Of a stretch of 64,000 nt of DNA, positions 23,051 through 33,172 are shown piece after piece. The notes beneath the pieces were generated by a model. It ran no database searches and had not been told where the DNA came from. It saw nothing but the letters and a program-made list of their open reading frames with translations. Positions within the stretch are counted from its first letter, which is position 1. The number at the start of each line of letters is the position of its first letter. Made by a program: the position numbers and the translations under genes. The DNA lies in contig NW_001799222.1 in NCBI RefSeq assembly GCF_000165425.1, positions 186,001 to 250,000 of the forward strand, written 5' to 3'. The stretch comes from Paramecium tetraurelia. Taxonomy: Eukaryota > Ciliophora > Oligohymenophorea > Peniculida > Parameciidae.

Positions 23051-24011
23051 TGAATTAGCAACAGAAATTAAGCATCTATTATTCATTGTAATTTAAGCAT
23101 CAACATTAATCTTCCACACCTAAAAACTCAAAGTATTAGGATATAAAAGATAAGTGATATATCAGTATAATTTTGATCCATCTTTAACAGGTATTTTTTT
23201 AACCAGTATGATAACAGAGCTAACATAATAAATATATTAACCAACATGATATCAATAATTTTATATGGCTATTATGATCATGATGTAAAAGAAACCTTTT
23301 AAACATTTGCTATAGATAATTTAAACTTATTCAAAATCATTTTTTGTATTTCTCATTTATAGAGTTGGATCTGATAGCAATTTAGAATAAGAAAATTTAA
23401 AAACAGTTCTATATATCTTATTGAAATAGTAAATGAAAACTGTATTAGGATAAATTTCAATCAAAATTGAAAGAAGCATCTAAAGAAATTCCAGTGTCAT
23501 CTCAATGTAAGAATAACATGTTAAATGGTTATAATAATTAAAGGAAACATAAAATGAGGTAGCCTAGAAAGAAGGATCATTTAAAATATGGATATTTATC
23601 AGAACAGGGCTTGGAGTTAAATTATTGATTGGATATAATATATTGTAATAGTAATAATCAGCATGAATAAATCAAGAGTAGAATAATATCAAAAATTATT
23701 AAAAATACGTGAATATATCAACTCATAATAATCATTTATACTTAACAATACTTAAATAACAAATCCCTACTCCAGCAGCTGCCAATACTTATGTAGGATA
23801 GCTATATCCCCAATCTTCCATATAGGCGCATGTGATTTAAAATAATGCTAGCATAGGAGGAAAACACAGAGCCTTTGATCCTATGAATTTTGCATAGTCT
23901 AATCTAAGCTAGGATTTTGTCCAAGTTGCGTTTGCAGAGCTGAAGGGATAATCATAGATCCCCAAAAAGATTGAAAATAATAATCCATTACAATAGCCTT
24001 AAATAAGTTGA
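23051..24011 (+). CDS. Glutamine/asparagine-rich protein, exon structure unresolved
   Basis: Coding-like sequence fills this stretch, but I could not find one consistent set of introns. A start MNQQQKLSIYYSLQ is at 23051. A middle exon reads MRQPRKKDHLKYGYLSEQGL in another frame (about 23440-23628). The last exon (about 23760-24011) contains PTPAAANTYVGQLYPQSS and GGKHRAFDPMNFAQSN and ends at TGA 24009-24011. A second start at 23663 raises the possibility of two small genes or a decaying one. No domain is recognised. Confidence 0.4.
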
Positions 24012-24043
24012 CTTTTTTTCTTTTAATCCATTTTATTATATTT

Positions 24044-26889
24044 ATGAATATATTAATATTATTGATTTTATAGCCATGTCTTATGATATAATTGTTGGAT
24101 GGACTAATAGTAGTGGAATATCAATTTGTTGACTACAACAATATTTAATTTGCTTTAACTTGCAAAACTTAATTCTGGTGTTTAATTGGATTTGGTTCCA
24201 CATATTCAAATGCTGACATTATCAGGATGTCTAATGTTAATGGAGTTTTGAAAATTGAAGACACCCTAGAGCAGAACAAGATTTCGTTTACATCTCCTAC
24301 TGTCGATGCTTAGCAAGATATATATGTTTTGGATGCTTTGATAAATGATACATATATATTTTCTTCGTTTTTAAAATCGACGAACTCAGATGATCCCACA
24401 GATGAATTAATAGACTCTTATAATAATGTTGAAATGTTTTATGCCATCAATGAGAAGAGTATAGATTTTGATACTTACACCTAATTTGGTAGGTTTTAAC
24501 TTCAAACTTATTAATGTCATTATACTTGTGCCACATGTTATGGACCATTTGCATATTAATGCACAATGTGTAATGATAATAGCATCCAAGTTCTGAATGG
24601 CTAATGCAATTCTAATTACTATAATAATGTAACTGAATTGCTAAACAAGCAAATCTTAATAAAGGATGAGTTTATTCTTTAGTGGGAATATGATAAAAAT
24701 GATAATATTATCTTATAGATAGAAATATTCTCATGTGATTGGTTTGGCTTGGGATTTAACAACGATAAGTAAGAATTGCAATTTAATATAGAATGGAAAA
24801 TACTGATATGTTACTCATTACTATAGAAACAATAACCATCAACAATGACAAAGGGTATTATGTCTAGATTGATGACATGTTTGGAACTCAGAATACTGCT
24901 CCATTATCAGACACTCAGTTATTTGGAACCTAAGATTGGATTTTGGATGGCTTTACATACAATAATGTTACAGATTTATTAGTTATAAGAGTTCATCGTA
25001 AATTGGTCACTTCTGATAAATACGACTTTGACTTTTCGTAAAAGAAGGACACCTTGAGTATTTATGCATTTGGTCTAAATGGTCAATAATACCATAGTGC
25101 CAATAGAGGGGCATTTCAATTTGAATTGTCTAAGAATAATTAATCCTATTAAGAAGATTATTGGGACAAATTAGTTCATAATGGTCACGTCATACTCATG
25201 TTATTATTTTGGTCATTTATTTCAGATGTCGGCATATTTTACGGAAGACAATTGAAGAGTTATCCAAAGTATGTTCGAGTCCATGGCATGATATTTCTAT
25301 TCTTATCAATAGTCACCTACTTTTTTGTATTTGGGATGATATCGTAATAATAAAAAAGAATATAACAATTAGGATATTAAGAAACCAAAATAATTCTTCA
25401 CTTTATTCTTGGAGTTGTCATATTATTAATAATGACAACACAAATATTTTTAGGTTTACTAGCGAGAAATAATTTAGAATCCAATAATGGCACATATTTG
25501 ATTTACAAAGTGAAATACATTCATAAATATCTTGGTTACTTATTGTACATAATTACAAAGATACAAGTAATTATTGGAATTACCATATATGATTCCTCAT
25601 ATATTGGACTGTTCATTATCTATTACGTCTTATTGTTTTTAATTAAATTTACCATCGAAATGCTCTATTATTATTAAGTGTCTGCAATGTCTCGAAAGAG
25701 AATTAAATACAGTTAAATTGAATAGGACCAACAAACTCTCTATGAGAGCATTATTGAAAAACTGAACACTGGCACTCCATACTAAGAGATGATAGAAGAC
25801 TATCCTAAAATTACATACATTATTCTAAGAGAAGCAGTCTATGATGTGAGTGATTTCAACCATCCAGGAGGATAATACATCTTCAGAAAAATCAAAGGTA
25901 GAGAAGTTGGACGTTATTTCTATGGATCCTACCCAATTAAAGACACTAAATTACATAAACACTCTTAGTTTGCAATCAATTATATCGAAACTCGTTATTT
26001 AGGAGATTTCAAAAATGAATCATGTCCCATGCTTTACACTGTCTCAGATTTTAAGAAACCATCTCATGTTTGGACATTACAAGAAATTAAATCCATGGGT
26101 ACCAATGTCTCTCTGTTTAAGTTCATTAACTAAGATTTTAAAGTGAATTAAACTATCTAAGGAGTCTAGTGGTTTGGTAGATACTTCTATATCAAACCAT
26201 ATGGCATTGGAATAGATTTCTAAGAGAGACCTTACACAGCTGTTTCATGCTTAAGTGAAATGAATATCAAATATAGGTATGAATTGATTGAGTATCTCAA
26301 ATCAAAAGATTGGACTAAACCTTTGCCATAACTGCCACAATTATCAAACATTTTATAGTTTGTTATCAAAAAGTATAATGGCCAAAAAAACTTAAGCAAG
26401 TTCATTCACACTGCATCTCATAAGAGATTTGAAATCACAGGACCTTATGGCTTTGGATTGGAATTAGATGATCACAGTTCTGGAGTGCATTATGTATTTT
26501 GTTAGGGTACTGGTGTTCTGCCATTTCTGGATCTATGTGATTATCTTCTAAGAAAGGCTATATTTTCCATTATGTACCAGGATGGGTTGCCAATTCAATA
26601 GCAGTATAATTCATTGGACAAATTTAAATTGATCCTCTGTGTGTCATCCAAGACTTAAATTTTGGGATATCCTATTTTATAAGACTTAGAATATTTGAGT
26701 GGCTAATATAATCTAAATTTATTTGAGTTCCACATAACAAAGTTGCATTACACTAAAAGAGACATACAAGATAAATTGAAATATTAGGCTGCAAAGGTTT
26801 ATGTGTGTGGATTCCAATAATTTGAAGATGACTTAATAGAATTGCTCTAACAATGTGGTGTAGACTCCAGATATATAGTATAAATATGA
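24044..26889 (+). CDS. DOMON-cytochrome b561-cytochrome b5-flavin reductase fusion
   Basis: One intron (24769-24791, 23 nt); 940 residues. Order: signal peptide MNILILLILQP; lumenal region with a Cys-rich block near 157-187 (CHYTCATCYGPFAYQC); DOMON-like fold to about 355; cytochrome b561 core with membrane helices at about 373-395, 403-425, 443-470, 485-505 and 515-537, with heme-type histidines near 375, 407, 446 and 485; cytochrome b5 near 578-640 with HPGG at 597; then ferredoxin-reductase-type FAD and NAD domains with RPYTAVS near 720, GPYGFG near 791, QGTGVLPF near 814 and VYVCG near 911. Electrons could pass from NAD(P)H through FAD, b5 and b561 hemes to an extracytoplasmic DOMON heme. 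Substrate (ferric iron, copper, ascorbyl radical) is unknown. Confidence 0.93.
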
Positions 26890-26960
26890 GAGCTATCAAT
26901 CTGCGTTATAGTATTTATTAATCACAGTGTAGAGAATAACTCTCTTTCTTCTGAGATGCA

Positions 26961-27205
26961 TCAACATCTATATCTTTATTATAGATTGCTTTCTTTGTTG
27001 TTGGTTATTTCATAAATTCTTCTTTATTTTCTCTGATTTCTCAATATATATTTTGATTCTTTTAAATAATATATCATCTATTCCACTCTTTAAGATATTA
27101 TTTCAGCTTTTGTAAAATCATCCTTAAATGTATATTCTTTATTTCATACTGTTTCAAATTTCCAGTTAATTCTTATAAATCACTAATACTTTTTGTATGT
27201 AAATT
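26961..27205 (-). CDS. Possible small gene, start not found
   Basis: Two exon-like pieces on the minus strand join across a 27-nt intron (27123-27149) into LTGNLKQDDFTKAEIISQ followed by a long basic helix, ending at TGA 26961-26963. No ATG was found upstream in frame, so it may be partial or a relic. It is convergent with the redox fusion gene. Confidence 0.35.
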
Positions 27206-27464
27206 GCAAAGTAAAAACAAAAAATTAATTATTGATATAATAAATTATAAATTATATATGAATTTAGAATTTTTATAAAAATAGATGAGTTAGTTAGGAC
27301 TCGATTCAGTATGTACTAATACGTACAATAAATTTATTTTTAATTTGAATAAAGGTTCATTCTTGAATTTTATTTGGTTGGCTTTATAATTTAATAATTA
27401 TTCACTATCGATTATAATTTCTGGACAATATCTTATTTATCAATTATAGATATTCCTTTTCAAT
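27206..27464. other. Intergenic, nothing seen
   Basis: AT-rich spacer upstream of the helix-turn-helix gene. No frame, repeat or RNA was recognised. Confidence 0.5.
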
Positions 27465-27512
27465 ATGTTTTAAGCTCAGCAAATTAAATCTAAATTGAAT
27501 ATTTTCTTTATT

Positions 27513-27830
27513 ATGATAGAATAGTCCAAATAGAAACGATCTTACACCAAAATACCTCCAAGTAAAAAGAGAGCTTTGATTCATAAGGTTTTTCAAAATG
27601 GATTGCAAATTAAGCAAGTATGCATGAGTATGAAAATGTAGGCAGCTTAGTAATTATAACTGAAGTATGCTACGGCTAAAACAATAATACTTCTTTACAG
27701 AATCAAAGTGGTGAGGAAAAAACTTATATTCCCATCAAATAAACGTTGTTTAATTCTTCCTTTAGACAATAAGAAAAATAATGTTATGATTGTCTCTTTG
27801 GTTGCTGGAAAACTATAAAATTAGAAATGA
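27513..27830 (+). CDS. Small helix-turn-helix protein, 97 aa
   Basis: Two exons (intron 27618-27641, 24 nt without TGA) give 97 residues. The core KRALIHKVFQNGLQIKQ followed by AAQQLQLKYATAKTIILLYR has the pattern of a homeodomain-like or transposase-type helix-turn-helix (LI..V..G..I..AA..L.I...TAKTII..Y). The basic tail would favour DNA binding. Intron removal joins the two helices directly; retention would insert eight residues in the turn. An upstream in-frame ATG at 27465 would add 16 residues. Function is inferred from pattern only. Confidence 0.65.
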
Positions 27831-28530
27831 AATATTAGATTTAATTCAAAATGAATTTTTCTTCATCTTGTCCACATAATTACATTTTTTCGAGAACTTA
27901 GTGTTATCAAAACTTTTACCTATTTTTGGTATTTACATAATGCTAAATATCTTTGTACCTTTGAGTCATAAATTGATGAATTCTAGAACGGAAACAACCA
28001 AGATTTTATGATTAACAAAATATATATCTACATTCAAATAGGATCCCTATACTTTTTTAAATATTTTATATAGTTAACTCCAACTATTTAACAAAGAGTG
28101 CAAGTTTTGATAAATATATTTAAAATTAAAATTAATATTATACTGTTATAAACAAATTCGTCAATCTTATTTTGGGTTAAGTAAATGGATGGTGCTTCTA
28201 CTTTAATTGAGTCATTATTAATATTAAATTTATTAATTATATAAAAATATATTCATAGTAATCTCTACTTGATATAAAATTTTAATATAAACTTATTTAT
28301 AATTTTTTTTCTTCTCTTCTCCAAAAAATAGATAAAACTTATTAATTTTCTCCATAAAATTAATGTAAGCACAACATAACAAAACATAATGAGCATTCAA
28401 AAAGTTCACTACAATCTAGTTGATTTTCATTTCAATTTTGGAAATTTATATAATTTGATCTGCGTTTTTCTTTATAGAATCTATGCTACATTAAATATGA
28501 ATCAGCTTGATAAATTGGATTTGAATTAAA
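27831..28530. other. Gene-poor spacer
   Basis: About 700 bp with only short open stretches on both strands. Nothing else was recognised. Confidence 0.5.
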
Positions 28531-29136
28531 ATGAGTGATGTATATTCATTCAAATTTGATACTATATAATTTATTTATAAATCTAATTAGAGAGCTGCTT
28601 AATACAAATCTAAAATATTATAAATGGGATGTTTGAAATGATATGCTTAGATATAAAGTATTGATGTGTATGACGGGTAAAATATAATATAATAATGATT
28701 TGAATATTTTCATAAGAATCATGCAGATGTTAAACTGACGCTATCCCTAAGTTGATTAATTTAGATATACTGTAATTCTTCATCTTATTCTGATTCTGTT
28801 AACTCATCCATTACAGGAATTCTAACTTAAGTCAGATTATAAATTATTAATCTATTGTTCAAGATTGTCAAAGCTGGACCAAATTAAATTCTCTAACTTC
28901 TCAAAACAGGCATTGCTATTCTTGATATCAAACGAGCAAACATAATATTAAAATATTAATTATGGTTAATTGATATTATAAAGGAAGAATTAATTCCAAT
29001 TTAATATATAATATCAATTCAATACATAAAGAATTTGTTTGGATTATGTAAAATGAATTCGTTTATAAAATTGCTCCTATAAGAAGAGAGTTAGTTTATT
29101 TTACAAGAAATATTATTGTAATATGTATTAACAACA
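28531..29136 (+). pseudogene. Possible relic of an armadillo-repeat (importin-alpha-like) gene
   Basis: Fragments in different frames look like helical repeats. After an ATG at 28531, a frame from about 28831 reads VKAGPNQILQLLKTGIAIL and later FIKLLLQEESQFILQEILL. The spacing and the 'L..I..L..Q...LQ.E.LW.L' flavour recall ARM repeats of importin-alpha. No intron set joins the pieces, and its 3' end meets the RING gene on the other strand. The assignment is tentative. Confidence 0.25.
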
Positions 29137-29972
29137 TCAACGAAAAATTTTCATACTGCCTGTTATTGGCTATTAACAGATACTACACTTCTATAAATTG
29201 ATAGACATAAGAGCACACTATTCACAATACTTCTAATGTCCACATGGTATTAATGCATGAGTAATCTCTCTGTCCATACAAATAATACAACAAGTGTCCT
29301 GTTGTATTTCAGGTTTTTGAGGTTTTTATTCTTCGTTCAAATCTTTAATCTCTTTTATAACTATTTATTTTTTCACTTACCGTTTATTTTATTCAAAGTT
29401 TATTTGTTATGCCATTGATGATTGAATCTAATTAAACTATTCAATTTTATCTTAAATTTGACCTCTTAACTCTTAGTTCTAGGTCTAATTTAGAAATATC
29501 TCCAAATTTGATAATTGTTCATTGATATGATGCTACTGAGTATGGAAATCCATATCAAATAAAGCTGACAGGATACTATCGCAAACCACGAGCATTTCTT
29601 GAATTTGAATGTCGAGGTTTGGATTTTATAATCGATTTTCACTTTGGAAATCCCTTTAGGAAATTTCAAAAACTTCCACGTTCCTTCCATTCATCAGCAG
29701 AAAACATTAATCTTATACTATAACTATCTCAAATTTCAAGTTTTCAATTTTGATCGGAAGCTTGAGATTACGACTTTGTAATAAATTTGGTTATACTTCA
29801 TTTTAGTTTCAAGTATGCAATTATTTAATTTTACAGACCCCTTTTTAAAATCCTAATCATGATCAACAGCAAATACATACACAAAACCATTCTTAATTCG
29901 TATATGCCATTCTTTAGATAATAATTTACCTTTAGGGAACTCTCGAGTATTGATTAGTTTATATTCCTACAT
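29137..29972 (-). CDS. PH-like/coiled-coil/RING protein, 270 aa
   Basis: Two exons (intron 29774-29796, 23 nt) give 270 residues. The first 110 residues are beta-rich and PH-like (FPKGKLLSKEWHIRI, VKLNNCILETKMNRN). A Gln-rich coiled coil follows (HINEQLSNLEIFLNQTQN). A C-terminal C3HC4 RING carries C-x2-C, C-G-H, C-x2-C and C-x2-C ligands (CCIICMDREITHALIPCGHQ). It is a probable E3 ubiquitin ligase, with the N-terminus perhaps binding lipid or protein. It is the second RING protein in the window, and both end within 20 residues of the last zinc ligand, as do cIAP/MGRN-type RINGs. Confidence 0.86.
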
Positions 29973-30325
29973 ATATTATGACTTATTGTAATTATTAAAA
30001 TATAAATAATTATGAAAAGTAGAAGTAAAACACTTGTTTTTTGATAAATAAAATTAGATTACTATAGAATAAGATGTTGAAACATTTGAAGTAGTGATGA
30101 ACACTTGAATAATTCAATTAAATAACAAAAGTTTTAAAATTAATAGGTGGAACTCTATTTGTTAAATATGTTGATTAACTACAATTGATGATGGAAGAAA
30201 TTGAAATCAAAAGAACACCCTTGAATTTCTTTGGATTTATAAATGTAAATTTTGTAAATATTCTGGGAATTGTTAATTTCTCAATATAATATAAGTAAAC
30301 GATTATGAAATGTAATTAAATTAAT
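29973..30325. other. Intergenic, nothing seen
   Basis: AT-rich spacer between the RING gene start and the PP2C stop. No sustained frame. Confidence 0.6.
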
Positions 30326-31348
30326 TCACAAATATAAGACCACACAAGTAATATCATCCCTAGCTAAACTATTTCTTTTCCATGCATCCACTGCAAAATT
30401 TAGTAATTTTTATGCTGCCAATTCAGCATTTATATTTTTATCATAACATTGACTCAAAATTGAAACTACATCTTGGGATGACAGGTACTCCCAAATCCCA
30501 TCTGAAGCAAACACTAAGATTTTGTCTTCGTTTGTTAATTCGTACTCTGTAATTTCAGGAGTTGCTATAACTCCAGCTTAAGCACCTAGTCTATCTCCCA
30601 TTGCTCTTGTCATAGCTAATCCTGGTGCATTCAATGTTTTCAACCAGACTCGAAGTGGACCCACTTAATTACCATAAATATCTTATTAAGCAGCTATACG
30701 CCCACCAGCTTTTAATATTCTTATAGCCTCATCTTCTCTAGAAGGCTTTTAGTCCTTTGTTAATTCAATAGTCTACCAAGAATTCCCAGTTTACTTTGCT
30801 ATTACACATCTACTATCACCTACATTGGCTATGTATAACTTATTTAATTTTATCAAACCACAACACAAGGTTGAACCTGCAATAACAGTTTCAATTTTTG
30901 AATTATTGACCAATTCATTATTTGTTTATAAAACACCTTTTATCAATGTTTCTCTTGGATCTAAAAGACTTTGTTCAATATATTTGGGTAGAGTGATTCG
31001 AATAAATCCAGAAACACGCTCACCATTCACCCCATGTCCATCAGCCACACCATAGAAATTCAGCCTCTTTTCTATTATAAATGCATCTTAATTAGTCTTC
31101 TGCTTTCCGCTCATCAATTATCCAGGCAAACTCATTACTCCTAAATTTGTTAATAATTCTTTGCGACCAATTTTCCAAGACTGTCTGAATTAGATTACAA
31201 TCTTACTTAGCATCTGATGTGATTGATGGTAATTTTGGTAGCCTATCGAATGATTGATATTAATAGCGTTTCGGTGTTTCAACTAACAATTGACATCAAA
31301 TAACTTACTGTAAGATTTCTTATAACCATAGGAATACCTGTGAGTCAT
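30326..31348 (-). CDS. PP2C-family protein phosphatase
   Basis: Three exons (introns 31283-31308 and 31185-31206) give 324 residues. PP2C motifs in order: GVMSLPGQLMSGKQKTNQD (residues about 55-75), the metal-binding VADGHGVNGE, ANVGDSRCVI, GPLRVWLKT ... LAMTRAMGD, FASDGIWEYLSSQDVV, and ARDDITCVV at the end. The Asp residues that hold the two Mn/Mg ions are present. It removes phosphate from Ser/Thr. The first 50 residues are polar. The gene starts 20 bp downstream of the stop of the next gene on the same strand. Confidence 0.94.
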
Positions 31349-31368
31349 TTAATTATTATTAATAATAT

Positions 31369-32078
31369 TCAATTCATTAATTCCTCTTTAGCATTGCTTC
31401 TCTTATAACTTCCAAACACACCCAAGTTTCTCGTTTACTTATACTTTTGACTAGTTCTTAATTTTATTTCTCCCTGTGTATTTTCTTATTTAGGAGTGTA
31501 TTAACTATCTTGAATGGAGACAACATATTCTTCCTCTAATTTGAAAATAGCATCTAACAAATGAGAATTATTATCGAATGCCAACTATTTAGCCTTTTAA
31601 AACAATTCAGCTGTTCCCTCCTATTTTGTGAACACAATTCTTAATTGCAAGATTTCTATGTATAACTATACTTATTATATTGGATCTCGACTGATCTTGA
31701 TTGCCTCTAAATAACTAAGTTCTGCAATATCATTTAAATCAACTCTAAAACATCATTAAAATGTATTACAAGAAATATAAATCACCGATTAATGAATAAA
31801 TTTTTATCAACAAATCATCGTCTTCACATATCTCAGCAGCCACTGTTAAAAATTCGTCAATTTTTTTGAATTCTTGTGTTACATCTTAAAATGGTAGTGT
31901 ATTCTCGATCTTTTTAAATTCAATTAACCCATATAAATAGAAAATCTGCATTAATGTTTAGGCTAAATACTTGGCTCATTTAAGGGTCTAATGGATCAGA
32001 GACTCCCATTTTCAGACTCTTTGTTTCAATTGCATGGAGAGCTGATTCATAATCTTCCAAATTTAAATTTAAATTCAT
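31369..32078 (-). CDS. TPR-like helical protein, 219 aa
   Basis: Three exons (introns 31946-31970 and 31745-31769, both 25 nt) give 219 residues built of helical hairpins: EDYESALHAIETKSLKMG, QIFYLYGLIEFKKIEN, VDLNDIAELSYLEAIKI and ELFQKAKQLAFDNNS. The long acidic linker between the first and second helices of a hairpin recalls SHNi-TPR histone chaperones of the NASP/Hif1 family, but the evidence is only the pattern. The C-terminus is basic. It is probably a protein-binding scaffold. Confidence 0.78.
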
Positions 32079-33172
32079 ATTAATTAAGTGAATGTTAAAA
32101 TATTTTCTGTTTTTTGAATGTATTTCCAATAGAAAATATATACAAACTAAATATATCTAGAATTATATTTACATTATTTTTGGATGTGTTAATTCAATTT
32201 TTTGATAATTTATATGGAGTTTTTATTTATTATATAAATAAACTTGTTAGAAATATGTTGATAAGAGTATTTGAAAAAAGTCATCATGATCTCAAAAACT
32301 AAGAATAAATCAAATATTTATTAAATTTAAAATGAAGAATAAAGAATTTAAGTTAGACTTCAAAGGGATATATTAATTACTAAATAAATTAAAATTAAAT
32401 TATTTTTATTATAAGCAATTTTAATAAAACACATTTCATTAATTATATAACTCTAAAGATTTAAATAAATTAGTGGATAAATTAAGAAATTTGTCTAGAT
32501 TCGATTAAATAATCAAGATATCACAATTCTTTCTAAATTTCTCTAATTTTTTAGTAAGTTTGAGTAATTTGTAAATAAAATATAATACCAAGATCTAATA
32601 TAAACAATAGAAATCTGTTTAATTAATTTATCAAAAAAACTAAATGATATAAATACTCTATTCCAATTAATCGACTTATGAAATAATGTTCTTCAAAATA
32701 AAATGTTGAAATTTTTGACGTAGTTATCATAAAACTTAAGGTAAATTATACAAATTATTTTATTAAATTAATAGATTCTAGCAAATACCCTAAAAAGACA
32801 ATAATTCTTATACTATTTTTGCAACGAATAATTATTTCTAAAGTATATATCTAATCATCTTTAAAGCTTATGATAGAAGAGAATAAATCATAAATCATCC
32901 AAGTCATTTTCAAAAGAACATGTAAAAAAGTTTTATTAATATAATTATTTTATTATTTTATTTTCGTTTTTTCACTTAATTCTTTTGAATCATTGTTATC
33001 AGTGACTTTTAGCAATTTTTGGTTACGAACCGATTAGTAATTAGGTTAGATTTACATTTTATAAAGTCCAGTTTCTTACCTGAAATTTATAGAAATTAAC
33101 ATTGTCGCAAGTTTTGAATTCTTTGAATATAAGATAATGTATCAGAAGAATGATTTATTAATCAATAAATTA
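32079..33172. other. Gene-poor spacer with one open frame
   Basis: About 1.1 kb between divergent genes. A frame at 32332-32709 (+) runs 125 codons without TGA (DLNKLVDKLRNLSRFDQI, then SQFFLNFSNFLVSLSNLQI) and might be a small gene or an LRR-family relic. Chance openness cannot be excluded. Nothing else was recognised. Confidence 0.35.

Noticed and set aside
29140-29420. Extension of the armadillo-like plus frame into 29420
   Set aside because: This part is antisense to the RING exon, so its openness is a shadow.
29490-29690. Minus-strand frame starting MEGTWKFLKFPKGI
   Set aside because: It is out of frame with the RING protein, whose uninterrupted frame covers the same bases and ends in a clear zinc-ligand pattern.
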